Below the pieces are notes generated by a model, which was not told where the DNA came from, ran no database searches, and saw nothing but the letters and a program-made list of their open reading frames with translations. This document shows, in pieces, positions 24,160 through 32,647 of a stretch of DNA of 64,000 nt. This DNA is from Streptomyces sp. CMB-StM0423. Lineage in GTDB: Bacteria > Actinomycetota > Actinomycetes > Streptomycetales > Streptomycetaceae. Positions within the stretch are counted from its first letter, which is position 1. Every line of letters starts with the position of its first letter. The stretch spans positions 3,350,501-3,414,500 of the forward strand of contig NZ_CP025407.1 of NCBI RefSeq assembly GCF_002847285.1, given 5' to 3'. Both the position numbers and the translations under genes were made by a program.

Positions 24160-26064
24160 ATGACCACGACCGACGAGCGCGAGCTGACGGCCGCCGCGTC
24201 CCAGTTGTCCACGGCACCGGTCGACGACTCGCCGCAGAGCCCGGTGCCGCAGGGCGGCTCGTTCGGGCGCGAGCTCGTGGCGTGGGCGCGCTGGTTCTGG
24301 CGGCAGCTCACCTCGATGCGGGTGGCGCTGATACTGCTGTTCCTGCTCTCGCTCGGCGCCATCCCCGGCTCGCTCATCCCGCAGAACTCGGTCGACGAGA
24401 TCGCGGTGGTCCAGTTCCGCGAGCGGCACGAGACGCTGGGCCCGCTCTACGACAAGCTCCAGCTCTTCGACGTCTACAGCTCGGTGTGGTTCTCGGCGAT
24501 CTACATCCTGCTCTTCGTCTCGCTGGCCGGCTGCATCATCCCGCGCTCCTGGCAGTTCGTCGGACAGCTCCGCGCCCGCCCGCCGCGCGCCCCGCGGAAC
24601 CTCACGCGGCTGCCCGCGTACACGACGTGGGAGACCGAGGCCGAAGGGGCCGAGGTGCGCGCGGCCGCGGAGCGGATCCTGCGGCGGCGCCGGTTCCGCT
24701 ACGCCGTGGCGCCGGCCGGCGACGAGGGCGCGATCTCCGCCGAGAAGGGCTATCTGCGCGAGGCCGGCAACCTGCTGTTCCACATCGCGCTCTTCATCCT
24801 CCTCGTCGCCTTCGCCGTGGGTAACCTCCTGCGCGTCGAGGGCGGCAAGCTGATCGTCAAGGGCGACGGCTTCGCCAACACCCTCACGCAGTACGACGAC
24901 TTCCAGGACTCCGCGTTCGGCGCCGACCTGGACTCGTTCGGCTTCACGCTGGACGACTTCACGGCGACGTTCGAGAAGGACGGGCCGCAGCGCGGCACGG
25001 CGCGCGAGTTCTACGCCGATCTGACCTGGTGGAAGGGTGCGGCGGGCGAGCAGCACAAGGCCCGCGTCGAGGTCAACCACCCGCTACAGATCGACGACAC
25101 CAAGATCTTCCTCATCGGCCACGGCTACGCGCCCGTCGTCACGGTCCGCGACGGCCAGGGCGACGTGGCGTTCAGCGGCCCGGTCGCGTTCCTGCCGCAG
25201 GACGGCAACCACACCTCCACCGGCGCGATCAAGGTCCCGGACTACCGGGACGAGAACGGCGAGAAGACGCAGATCGCCTTCCAGGGCTTCTTCACCCCGA
25301 CGTTCGGCGGCTACAGCAAGGACGGGATGGTCTCGCAGTTCCCGGGGCCCGACTATCCCGCGCTGTTCCTCAACGCCTACCGCGGCGACCTCGGCGTGGA
25401 CGCCGGCGTGCCGCAGAACGTGTACCAGCTCGACACCGAGCGGCTGAAGCAGTTCAAGCAGAAGAACGGCGAGCCGCTGCGGAAGTCGCTGCGGCCCGGC
25501 GACACGTTCACGCTGCCGAACGGGGCGGGGTCGCTGAAGTTCGAGCGGCTGGAGCGCTGGGCCAGCTTCCAGGTCTCCCAGCAGCCCGGCAACTACTGGG
25601 CGCTGGGCGGGTCCATCCTCGCGATCGTCGGCCTCGCCGGGTCGCTGTTCATCCAGCGCCGGCGGGTGTGGCTGCGTACGGCGCCGGGGGCGGACGGCCG
25701 TACGGTCGTGGAGCTGGCGGGGCTGGGGCGCAGCGAGAGCGCGCGGCTGCCGGAGGAGCTGGCGGACCTGGCGGTGGCGCTGCAGACGGACGGGGCACCG
25801 GCGGTGGCCACCGCGGACGACGCCGACGCCGGGGAAACCGACGGCCCCGATGCCACGGCGGACGAGGCGGCGGCCGGGGAGAAGAAGTCCGGGGGCGCCG
25901 GGGACAAGTCCGGCGCGGCCGGGGGTGGGTCCGCGGCGGCGGGTGCGAAGTCCGTAGAGTCCGAAGCCGAGCCCGCAGCCACGACGTCAGAAGAGACCGA
26001 GTCAGACGAACCCGACGAGCCCGAAGGGCCCGAAGCCAAGCCCGATGAAGGAGCGCGCGCGTGA
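24160..26064 (+). CDS. resB: Cytochrome c biogenesis protein ResB
   Basis: A 634-aa membrane protein. A TM segment lies near residues 43-65 (MRVALILLFLLSLGAIPGSL), with others near 105-120 and 205-225, then a large extracytoplasmic domain and a TM near 480-500. SLIPQ in the first segment and YWALGGSILAIVGLAGSL are typical. The last 120 residues form an Ala/Glu/Asp-rich low-complexity tail. ResB pairs with CcsB to move and ligate heme to c-type apocytochromes. The stop overlaps ccsB by 4 bp. Confidence 0.95.
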   Translation: MTTTDERELTAAASQLSTAPVDDSPQSPVPQGGSFGRELVAWARWFWRQLTSMRVALILLFLLSLGAIPGSLIPQNSVDEIAVVQFRERHETLGPLYDKLQLFDVYSSVWFSAIYILLFVSLAGCIIPRSWQFVGQLRARPPRAPRNLTRLPAYTTWETEAEGAEVRAAAERILRRRRFRYAVAPAGDEGAISAEKGYLREAGNLLFHIALFILLVAFAVGNLLRVEGGKLIVKGDGFANTLTQYDDFQDSAFGADLDSFGFTLDDFTATFEKDGPQRGTAREFYADLTWWKGAAGEQHKARVEVNHPLQIDDTKIFLIGHGYAPVVTVRDGQGDVAFSGPVAFLPQDGNHTSTGAIKVPDYRDENGEKTQIAFQGFFTPTFGGYSKDGMVSQFPGPDYPALFLNAYRGDLGVDAGVPQNVYQLDTERLKQFKQKNGEPLRKSLRPGDTFTLPNGAGSLKFERLERWASFQVSQQPGNYWALGGSILAIVGLAGSLFIQRRRVWLRTAPGADGRTVVELAGLGRSESARLPEELADLAVALQTDGAPAVATADDADAGETDGPDATADEAAAGEKKSGGAGDKSGAAGGGSAAAGAKSVESEAEPAATTSEETESDEPDEPEGPEAKPDEGARA

Positions 26065-27158
26065 ACATCGCTGCCGCGACGGACCAGAACCTGGCGGACA
26101 TCAGCAACGTCCTCATCTACTCGGCGATGGCCGTCTACGCCCTCGCCTTCTTCGCGCATGTCGGGGAGTGGGTCTTCGGCAGCCGTAGCCGCGTGGCCAC
26201 GACCGCCGCCGCGCTCACCCCGCGGCAGGCGGCCGGCGCGGAGGCGCCCGCCGTGACCGTCACGGTCAAGAAGCGCGGCGGCGGCACCGCCGTGCTGGAG
26301 CGCCCGAAGGTCGTCACCCGCGGTTCCTCCGGCGCCGCGGCCGTGCCCGACGGTCCCGGCGCGGCGGGCGGCGACGAGCAGGGCGACGTCTACGGCCGCG
26401 TCGCCGTCTCCCTCACGGTGCTGGCCTTCGCGCTGCACGCCGCCGGGGTGCTGACGCGCGCCCTCTCGGTGCAGCGGGCGCCGTGGGGCAACATGTACGA
26501 GTTCTCCACGACCTTCTCCATGGTCGCGGTGGCCGCGTACCTCGGCTTCCTGGCGGCCCGCAAGAACATCCGCTGGATGGGCCTGCCGCTCGTCACCACG
26601 GTCCTGCTCGACCTGGGCCTGGCCGTGTCGGTGCTCTACACCGACAGCGACCAGTTGGTGCCGGCGCTCGACTCGTACTGGCTGTGGATCCACGTCTCGC
26701 TCGCCATCGCCTGCGGGGCGCTGTTCTACCTCGGTATGGTCGCGACGGTCCTCTACCTCTTCCGCGAGCGCTACGAGGCGAAGCTCGCGGACCCGAAGGG
26801 CCCGCAGCCCGGTTCGTTCGCGCGCTCGGTGCTGAGCCGGATGCCGGCGGCGTCGTCGCTGGACAAGTTCGCGTACCGGGTGAACGCGGCGGTCTTCCCG
26901 TTCTGGACCTTCACCATCGTGGCGGGCGCGATCTGGGCGGAGAGCGCCTGGGGCCGCTACTGGGGCTGGGACCCCAAGGAGGTCTGGTCGTTCATCACGT
27001 GGGTCGCGTACGCCTGCTACCTGCACGCCCGCGCCACGGCCGGGTGGAAGGGCCGCAAGGCCGCGTACCTGGCGATCGTCGCGTTCCTCTGCTTCCTCTT
27101 CAATTACTACGGCGTCAACATGTTCGTCGACGGCCTGCACTCCTACTCCGGCACCTAG
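26061..27158 (+). CDS. ccsB: c-type cytochrome biogenesis protein CcsB (CcsA/ResC)
   Basis: A 365-aa polytopic heme-handling protein. The family's Trp-rich signature WGRYWGWDPKEVWSFITW is present near residue 298, with conserved His residues in FALHAAG, WIHVSLA and YLHARA as likely heme ligands. A low-complexity insert (residues 55-115) follows the first TM. It starts at a GTG overlapping resB. With ResB it forms the System II cytochrome c synthetase, probably serving the bc1-aa3 branch. Confidence 0.95.
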   Translation: MNIAAATDQNLADISNVLIYSAMAVYALAFFAHVGEWVFGSRSRVATTAAALTPRQAAGAEAPAVTVTVKKRGGGTAVLERPKVVTRGSSGAAAVPDGPGAAGGDEQGDVYGRVAVSLTVLAFALHAAGVLTRALSVQRAPWGNMYEFSTTFSMVAVAAYLGFLAARKNIRWMGLPLVTTVLLDLGLAVSVLYTDSDQLVPALDSYWLWIHVSLAIACGALFYLGMVATVLYLFRERYEAKLADPKGPQPGSFARSVLSRMPAASSLDKFAYRVNAAVFPFWTFTIVAGAIWAESAWGRYWGWDPKEVWSFITWVAYACYLHARATAGWKGRKAAYLAIVAFLCFLFNYYGVNMFVDGLHSYSGT

Positions 27159-27167
27159 GCCCCGCCC

Positions 27168-27239
27168 GCGATACCTCCCTCTGTTTGCCGCCCCCGACGC
27201 GCGAAGTGCACACTGGAAGGGCAAGGAGGGAGGTATCGC
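27168..27239. repeat. Inverted repeat enclosing the cupin gene ribosome binding site
   Basis: GCGATACCTCCCT (27168-27180) and AGGGAGGTATCGC (27227-27239) are perfect 13-bp complements with a 46-nt loop. The right arm contains the GGAGG ribosome binding site of the gene starting at 27241. If both arms are transcribed, the hairpin would hide that site. Alternatively the arms are two half-sites of a looping repressor. Confidence 0.75.
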
Positions 27240-27240
27240 A

Positions 27241-27600
27241 ATGCTGGAAGTGAAGACCATCGAGAAGCCGGACGAACGACGCGACTTCCCGCGCGGTCAC
27301 CTCGAAGCGGTGCACATGACCGGCCTGGATTTCGCGGTCGCGACTTTCGAGCCCGGCTGGCGCTGGTCGGAGTCGGTCAAACCCCTGGCGGGTACCGAAA
27401 CCTGTATGGTGCACCACAACGGTTACGTCGTTCAGGGCCGCATGCGCATCCTCATGGACAGCGGCCAGGAATCCGAGGTGCAGGCCGGCGACGTCTTCGT
27501 CTGCCCGCCCGGCCACGACGCCTGGGTCGTGGGTGACGAACAGGTCATCCTCTACGACTTCGCCGGCGCCATGGCGACGGAGTACGCGAAGGGAAGCTGA
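27241..27600 (+). CDS. Cupin domain protein
   Basis: A 119-aa single-domain cupin. The frame contains FEPGWRWSESVKPLAG, HHNGYVVQGRMRILMDSG, and GDVFVCPPGHDAWVVGDE, matching cupin motifs 1 and 2. HHNGY and PPGHD supply His residues for a metal, but the classic GxHxH is altered, so ligand binding rather than catalysis is possible. The ATG lies 2 nt after the inverted repeat. It forms a two-gene operon with 27606. Confidence 0.85.
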   Translation: MLEVKTIEKPDERRDFPRGHLEAVHMTGLDFAVATFEPGWRWSESVKPLAGTETCMVHHNGYVVQGRMRILMDSGQESEVQAGDVFVCPPGHDAWVVGDEQVILYDFAGAMATEYAKGS

Positions 27601-27605
27601 GGACG

Positions 27606-27899
27606 ATGACGTTCGTGCAGCTCATCGAGTACGAGTCGGACAATCCCGAGGAACTGGGCCGCGCCATGGACGAATGGATGGCGGCCACCGAGGGGAAACG
27701 CACGATGTCGCGGGAAATCCACGCACGGGACCGGGAAAGCAGCCGGCATTTCGTGGACATCGTCGAATTCCCGTCGTATGAACAGGCGATGGTCAACAAC
27801 GACCTGCCGGAAACGCAGCGCATCGCGGGGCGGCTCCGCGAGCTGTGCACCTCAGAACCCAGGTTCGTCGACCTGGACGTCGTGGACGACCGTTCCTGA
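27606..27899 (+). CDS. Conserved hypothetical protein, ferredoxin-like (ABM/Dabb-like) fold
   Basis: A 97-aa protein: MTFVQLIEYESDNPEELGRA, shown as FVQLIEYESDNPEEL, then RESSRHFVDIVEFPSYEQA and DLPETQRIAGRL. The arrangement strand-helix-helix-strand with SRHFVDIVEF is that of small monooxygenase-like or EthD/Dabb-type dimers. No catalytic residue can be named. The 5-bp gap from the cupin gene implies cotranscription. Confidence 0.7.
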   Translation: MTFVQLIEYESDNPEELGRAMDEWMAATEGKRTMSREIHARDRESSRHFVDIVEFPSYEQAMVNNDLPETQRIAGRLRELCTSEPRFVDLDVVDDRS

Positions 27900-27991
27900 C
27901 AAGGGGTACGCCCGCACACGACCTGACGGCGCGCGCGCCGGTCGGCAAGGCCCTCTGGTCTCGGACGGTCCCCCGCGGTCATCCTGGGGCC

Positions 27992-28783
27992 ATGGTCACC
28001 TCCAACGGCTACGTCCTGGACGAGTCCCCGCGCCGCCTCGGCGAGTTGCGGCCCGTGCCGGACGCCGAGCGGGGTGACCGCGAGGCGCTGTGGACGCGGC
28101 TGCGGCGGGAGGGGTACCTGTGGCTGCGGGGGGTGCTCGACCCCGGCGGCGTACGGGAGTTCCGGCGCTTCTACTTCGCGCACGTCGACCCCGAGCAGCC
28201 CCGCGGCGAGCAGCGGGCCGCGCTGTTCGGGCGGGTCGTGCCGGGGCGCGAGTACGCGGAGTTCTGCGCGCAGCCCGCGGTGCGGGACTGGTACGCGTGG
28301 TTCCTCGGCGGCGGGACGTTCCTCCACCGGCGCAAGATCCTGCGCCACACCCGGCCCGGCGAGGCCGGAGTCGGCACGGCCACGCAGGCGCACTACGACC
28401 TCGTCTATCTCCGCGAGGGTACGGACCGGGTGCTCAGCTCGTGGATCCCGCTCGGCGACTGCCCCGTGGAGCTGGGCGGGCTCGTGTATCTGGAGCGGAG
28501 CCACGTACGGGTCCTCGCGGCCGAGGCGGCGGGCACGCTGAAGCGCCCGGCCGCCTCGATCACCGCGGACCTGCCGGCGCTGGCGGAGGAGTACGACGCG
28601 CGCTGGCTCCTCGCGGACTACGCGGCCGGTGACATGGTCGTCCACTCCGCGCACATGGTGCACGCGTCGCTGGACAACACCGCGGCCACGTACCGGCTGT
28701 CGACCGACATCCGCCACCAGCGCGCCGACCAGCCCATCGACTGGCGCTGGCAGGAGCACTGGCACGACCTCGACGGGCTCTGA
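27992..28783 (+). CDS. Phytanoyl-CoA dioxygenase (PhyH) family protein
   Basis: A 263-aa Fe(II)/2-oxoglutarate-dependent oxygenase of the PhyH type. The HxD pair is in TQAHYDLVYLREG, the distal His in MVVHSAHMVHASLDNT, shown as VVHSAHMVHASLDN, and the 2-oxoglutarate Arg in YRLSTDIRHQ. The ATG at 27992 has GGGG upstream; an earlier in-frame ATG at 27845 overlaps the previous gene and is unlikely. It is convergent with the ThrRS-like gene (adjacent stops). The substrate is unknown. Confidence 0.85.
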   Translation: MVTSNGYVLDESPRRLGELRPVPDAERGDREALWTRLRREGYLWLRGVLDPGGVREFRRFYFAHVDPEQPRGEQRAALFGRVVPGREYAEFCAQPAVRDWYAWFLGGGTFLHRRKILRHTRPGEAGVGTATQAHYDLVYLREGTDRVLSSWIPLGDCPVELGGLVYLERSHVRVLAAEAAGTLKRPAASITADLPALAEEYDARWLLADYAAGDMVVHSAHMVHASLDNTAATYRLSTDIRHQRADQPIDWRWQEHWHDLDGL

Positions 28784-30043
28784 TCAGACAGCCGCCTCCC
28801 CCTCGTCCGGCCACAGCTCCGGGCGCCGCGCCGCCACCGCCGCCGCCATCCGGGCCACCGCCTCCGCCGCCGGCAGCGGCGCGGGCCGCCGCCCGTCGCG
28901 CAGCCGCAGCGCCGCCGCCCCGCCCGCCGCCTCCCGGGCCCCGACCACCACCTGGTACGGGGCCAGCCGCGCACCCCGTACCCGCGCACCCAGGGTGCCC
29001 CGCTCGGGACCCACCAGCTCCGCCCGCAGCCCCGCCGCCACGCACCGCCGCAGCAGCGCCTCCGCCGGCGCCGCCTCCGCCTCGCCCACCGGCAGCACCA
29101 CCGCCTGCACCGGCGCCAGCCACGGCGGGAACGCCCCCTGGTGCACCTCCACGAGCTGCGCCACCGCCCGCTCCGCACTGCCGACGACCGAGCGGTGCAC
29201 CATCACCGGGCGGTGCCGCCCGCCGTCCGCGCCCACGTACGCGAGGCCGAAGCGCGCCGGCTGGTGGAAGTCGACCTGCACGGTGGACAGGGTCGCCTCG
29301 CGGCCTGCCGCGTCCAGCACCTGTACGTCGATCTTCGGCCCGTAGAACGCCGCCTCGCCCTCCTCGGCCTCGTAGTCGATCCCGGCCGCGGCGAGCGCCT
29401 GCTCCAGCAGCGCCCCCGCCCGCCGCCACAGCTCCGGGTCGCGCACGTACTTGGCGCCGGGGCCCGGCAGCGAGAGCCGGTAGCGGGCGGCAGCGAGACC
29501 CATCGCCGCGTACGCCTCGCGGATCAGCCGCAGCGCGGCCAGCGCCTCGCCGGCGACCTGCTCCAGGGTGCAGAAGACGTGCGCGTCGTTGAGCTGGATG
29601 GCGCGTACGCGGGTGAGGCCGCCGAGGACGCCGGACAGCTCGGCGCGGTACATGCCGCCCAGCTCGGCGATGCGCAGCGGGAGTTCGCGGTAGCTGCGCT
29701 CGCGGGAGCGGTAGATGAGGGCGTGGTGGGGGCAGAGGCTGGGGCGGAGTACGACTTCCTCACCGTCCGGGCGGCCGTCGGGGCCGCCGCCGAGGCGCAT
29801 GGGCGGGAACATGTCGTCGCGGTAGTGCTCCCAGTGCCCTGACAGCTCGTACAGCTCGCGCTTGCCGAGCACGGGTGAGTAGACGCGCTGGTAGCCGGCG
29901 CGCTGCTCGACGTCGGCGACGTACTCCTCCAGCGCCTGCCGCACGGCGGCGCCGGCGGGCAGCCAGTACGGGAGTCCGGCGCCGATGAGGGGGTCGGTGC
30001 CGAAGAGGCCGAGTTCGCGGCCGAGGCGGCGGTGGTCTTTCAC
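28784..30043 (-). CDS. Short threonyl-tRNA synthetase paralogue (no TGS or editing domain)
   Basis: A 419-aa class II synthetase core plus anticodon-binding domain, against about 650 aa for housekeeping ThrRS. Zinc ligands are conserved as Cys in RPSLCPHH, His in NDAHVFC and His in HRSVVGS. Motif 2 reads MYRAELSGVLGGLTRVR, and the anticodon domain starts at FPPWLAPVQAVVLPV. The N-terminal TGS and editing domains are absent. The start is a GTG with GAGGAG upstream. It may be a second ThrRS made under threonine limitation or against ThrRS inhibitors; leader sequences at 30101-30197 support regulated synthesis. Confidence 0.88.
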   Translation of the reverse strand: MKDHRRLGRELGLFGTDPLIGAGLPYWLPAGAAVRQALEEYVADVEQRAGYQRVYSPVLGKRELYELSGHWEHYRDDMFPPMRLGGGPDGRPDGEEVVLRPSLCPHHALIYRSRERSYRELPLRIAELGGMYRAELSGVLGGLTRVRAIQLNDAHVFCTLEQVAGEALAALRLIREAYAAMGLAAARYRLSLPGPGAKYVRDPELWRRAGALLEQALAAAGIDYEAEEGEAAFYGPKIDVQVLDAAGREATLSTVQVDFHQPARFGLAYVGADGGRHRPVMVHRSVVGSAERAVAQLVEVHQGAFPPWLAPVQAVVLPVGEAEAAPAEALLRRCVAAGLRAELVGPERGTLGARVRGARLAPYQVVVGAREAAGGAAALRLRDGRRPAPLPAAEAVARMAAAVAARRPELWPDEGEAAV

Positions 30044-30100
30044 GGTGGGGCTCCTCGCGGGTCGGTGGGGGGCGGTGGCCGCCCGCGGGGGTGGTGCACG

Positions 30101-30134
30101 CCGAAGCCCCGGGGCGGTCGCCCCGGGGCTTCGG
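30101..30134 (-). terminator. Attenuator hairpin upstream of the ThrRS paralogue
   Basis: CCGAAGCCCCGGGGCG (30101-30116) and its perfect complement at 30119-30134 form a 16-bp stem. It lies 12 nt past the leader peptide stop and 58 nt before the ThrRS GTG. There is no T-run. Its position fits a transcription attenuator controlled by translation of the leader. Confidence 0.7.
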
Positions 30135-30146
30135 CTGGGTCGTGGG

Positions 30147-30197
30147 TCAGCGCGCCGGGACGGTGTCCGGCGTCGTCGTCTGCACAGCGCGCTTCAT
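30147..30197 (-). CDS. Threonine-rich leader peptide of the ThrRS paralogue
   Basis: A 16-codon frame encodes MKRAVQTTTPDTVPAR and then TGA, with three consecutive ACG (Thr) codons and a fourth Thr codon three positions on. Its ATG is 7 nt downstream of a TAGCCT -10 element (30205-30210, minus strand) and has no ribosome binding site, as expected for a leaderless mRNA. Ribosome stalling at the Thr codons when charged tRNA-Thr is scarce would be coupled to the hairpin just downstream. Leaderless attenuator peptides are known for trp and leu genes in streptomycetes. Confidence 0.75.
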   Translation of the reverse strand: MKRAVQTTTPDTVPAR

Positions 30198-30207
30198 GCG
30201 GAGGAGG

Positions 30208-30840
30208 CTAGCAGGGCCGGGGAGCGGGCCCAGAACCTTTTTCCGGTACGGGCGCGGGCCCGGGTACGGGTACGGGTGCGGGCCCGGAGCCGCCCCCGGG
30301 GCCCGCGGCGCCCGCCGGGCCGAAGCGGGCCCGGTACGCCGACGGGCTCAGCCCCGTACGCCGCCGCACCTGCGCCAGCAGGTTCGCCGCCGTGCCCAGC
30401 CCGCTCGTCCGCGCCACCACCTCCAGCCGGTGCTCCCCGCGCTCGATCAGCCGGCACGCCAGCGCCACCCGCTCCCCCGTCAGCCACGCCAGCGGCGTGG
30501 TGCCCAGCTCCCGGACGAAGCGCCGGTGCAGCGTGGCCGGGCTGACGGCGGCGTACCCGGCCAGGTCGGCGACGGCCAGCGGCCGGTCGAGCCGCTCCGC
30601 CGCCCAGGCGAGCACCGGGGCGAGCGAGGCGTCCGGCACCGCCGGCACCGGGCGCTCGATGAACTGCCGCTGCCCGCCGTCGCGGTGGGCGGCGAAGACG
30701 AGCCGGCGGGAGAGGGTGAAGAAGCCGTCGTGCATGCGCACGCCGGGCACGGGGGCGCAGAGCGTGAAGTCGTACCACGCGACGTCCAGCTCGGGCCGGC
30801 GCAGCCCGAACAGCTCGGTGGCGATGCCCATTTCGAAGGG
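30208..30840 (-). pseudogene. GlxA-like AraC regulator with most of its DJ-1/PfpI domain deleted
   Basis: The frame keeps a bit of the N-terminus (EMGIATELFGLRRPELD and VRMHDGFFTL), then jumps directly to RRLVFAAHRDGGQRQFIERPV and a complete two-helix AraC DNA-binding domain (DLAGYAAVSPATLHRRFVREL, shown as AAVSPATLHRRF, and GLGTAANLLAQVRRRTGLSP). About 115 residues of the DJ-1/PfpI-like sensor are missing, and the 5' end is lost at a junction with a cupin remnant. A Gly/Pro/Ala tail follows the HTH. It is probably non-functional, though a bare HTH could still bind DNA. Confidence 0.7.
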
Positions 30841-31116
30841 GTTCGACCCGGCGTCGCACGAGGACACCGACGAGTTCTTCCTCGTCGTCGAGAGCGAGCT
30901 GCGCATCGGCCTGCGGGAGGCCCGCGGCGAGCGTACGGTCACGCTGCCCAGGGGTGCCGTGTCCACCGTGCCGCGCGGCGTGTGGAGCACCGGCCCGTGG
31001 CCGCGCCCGGCACGGCGACCATGATGTCCGAGCCGGCCGGCACGGTGAACGTCGGCGACCGCCACGAGGCGGTGCCGGCGCACATCCCGTCCACGACCGG
31101 CTTCGAGCTGGCGTAG
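30841..31116 (+). pseudogene. Cupin protein remnant, 5'-truncated and frameshifted
   Basis: HEDTDEFFLVVESELRIGLRE, shown as HEDTDEFFLVVESELRIG, then ERTVTLPRGAVSTVPRGV is the cupin core of a common streptomycete protein that normally starts about 40 residues earlier. The expected continuation, SEPAGTVNVGDRHEAVP to the TAG at 31116, appears only after a frame change near 31015. It abuts the truncated AraC gene head to head. Confidence 0.65.
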
Positions 31117-31125
31117 CGCCCGGGG

Positions 31126-31740
31126 TCAGGCGGCCGGGTGCCGCGGGTCGCGGCCCGTCGCGGCCAGCGCGCGGTCGAACGCCGGAGCGTCCTGCGGTAC
31201 GGGCACGGCGTCGGCGAAGCCGTCGTACTGCCGGTACATCTCGCCGTGGTCCTCCGCGACCCGCAGCGCCAGCGCCGCCACCCCCTCCGATGCCCGGAAC
31301 TCCTGCCCGGTCGCCCGCGCCACGTCCCAGCCGTGCACCGCCAGCTCCTTGACGATCACCGCCGCCACCTCCGGCGCGGGCATCTCCAGGAAGCCCAGGT
31401 CGACGTCCCCCTCCCAGGCCGCGGGCGCCGCCCAGGCGGCGACGGCCCGGTCGAGCTGCGCGGCGTACGCGTCCGCCCAGCCGGGCTCCGCAGCGAAGTC
31501 GCGCTTCGGCAGCTCCTCGGGGAGCTGAGTGCGGCGGGCGCGGTGCTCCAGGCCGTGGGAGGTGAAGCAGACCCAGTGGTTGACGAGGGCGCGCACGTCC
31601 CAGTCCGGGCAGGGCGTGGGTCCCGCCAACTGCTCCGGCCGTACGCCCCTGGCCACCCGCGCGGCCTCGGCGGCGCACTCCTTCATCAGCGCGTACACAT
31701 CGGCGTTCTCGCTTGCGTCCCGGCTGTTCTCGCTGCTCAT
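31126..31740 (-). CDS. TIGR03086-type metal-binding protein (DinB/MDMPI fold)
   Basis: A 204-aa four-helix-bundle protein. PTPCPDWDVRALVNHWV carries the conserved PCxxWDV...NH signature, and ELAVHGWDVARATGQEF carries the second His/Asp region. These proteins resemble mycothiol-dependent maleylpyruvate isomerase N-terminal domains. The ATG at 31740 (MSSEN) is preferred to 31782. It diverges from an AraC-type regulator 64 bp away, which may control it. Confidence 0.8.
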   Translation of the reverse strand: MSSENSRDASENADVYALMKECAAEAARVARGVRPEQLAGPTPCPDWDVRALVNHWVCFTSHGLEHRARRTQLPEELPKRDFAAEPGWADAYAAQLDRAVAAWAAPAAWEGDVDLGFLEMPAPEVAAVIVKELAVHGWDVARATGQEFRASEGVAALALRVAEDHGEMYRQYDGFADAVPVPQDAPAFDRALAATGRDPRHPAA

Positions 31741-31804
31741 ACGGGCGAACGTACGGCGAGCGCCGCGGCCGGTCTTGAACAAACGCGACAGCTACGCTGC
31801 GCGT

Positions 31805-32614
31805 ATGCCCGGCTCCGGATTCGACGACGCACGCGGCGTCCTGCACCCCGGCGAGCACGCCCGGCTCGCCTCGCTCGACCGCCGCCGGCCCGGCGCGGCG
31901 CTGGCGCCGTTCGTCGACTGGTTCTGGCACGTGCGCTGGCAACTGCCGGGCGCGGCCACGTACGACACGAAGGTCCTCACGCACCCGAACCTGCACCTGG
32001 TCTTCGAGGAGCCCGAGCCGCTGGTGTACGGGGTGCAGCGCGACCTGTTCGTACGCCGGCTGGCGGGCGGCGGGCAGGTGCTCGGGGTGCGGTTCCGGCC
32101 GGGCGGCTTCCGGGCCCTGACGGCGGGTCCGGTGGCGGAGCTGGTCGACCGGCGGGTGCCGGCGGCGGAGCTGCTCGGGCCGGGCGCGGCGGAGGTGAGC
32201 CGGGCGGTGCTGCGGGCGGAGGGCCTGACGGAGATGTGCGCCGTGGCGGAGGACTTCCTGCGGCCGCTGCTGCCGGCGGCGCCGGATCCTGCCGCGGAGG
32301 AGGCGGCGGCCGTGGTGGCGCGGATCGCGGCGGAGCCGGGGCTGCTGCGGGTGGACCAGGTGGCCGCGGGGGCGGGAATGTCCGTACGGCGGCTGCAGCG
32401 GCTGTTCGCGGAGTACGTCGGGGCGAGCCCGAAGTGGGTGCTGCGGCGGGCCCGGCTCCAGGAGGCGGCGGCACGGGCGGACGCGGGGGCGGCACTGGAC
32501 CTCGCGGCGCTGGCGGCGGACCTGGGCTACGCGGACCAGGCCCACCTGACACGGGACTTCACGGCGACGGTGGGCGCACCGCCGTCACGGTACGCGGAGG
32601 GCACGGCGGACTGA
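31805..32614 (+). CDS. AraC family transcriptional regulator with N-terminal DUF6597-like domain
   Basis: A 269-aa protein. Residues 25-130 form the ligand domain (APFVDWFWHVRW, THPNLHLVFEEP, VLGVRFRPGGFRAL). Residues 170-265 hold the AraC HTH pair (RVDQVAAGAGMSVRRLQRLF and LAALAADLGYADQAHLTRDF). The ATG at 31805 lies 7 nt after TACGCT, so the mRNA may be leaderless. It is divergent from the TIGR03086-type gene. Confidence 0.85.
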   Translation: MPGSGFDDARGVLHPGEHARLASLDRRRPGAALAPFVDWFWHVRWQLPGAATYDTKVLTHPNLHLVFEEPEPLVYGVQRDLFVRRLAGGGQVLGVRFRPGGFRALTAGPVAELVDRRVPAAELLGPGAAEVSRAVLRAEGLTEMCAVAEDFLRPLLPAAPDPAAEEAAAVVARIAAEPGLLRVDQVAAGAGMSVRRLQRLFAEYVGASPKWVLRRARLQEAAARADAGAALDLAALAADLGYADQAHLTRDFTATVGAPPSRYAEGTAD

Positions 32615-32647
32615 GGACGAACCTGCCGCCCCGCCCCCGTACGCCCC

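Noticed and set aside
30044..30197. A T-box riboswitch upstream of the ThrRS paralogue
   Set aside because: No T-box conserved sequence or specifier-loop arrangement was seen. A Thr-rich leader peptide with a hairpin explains the region better.
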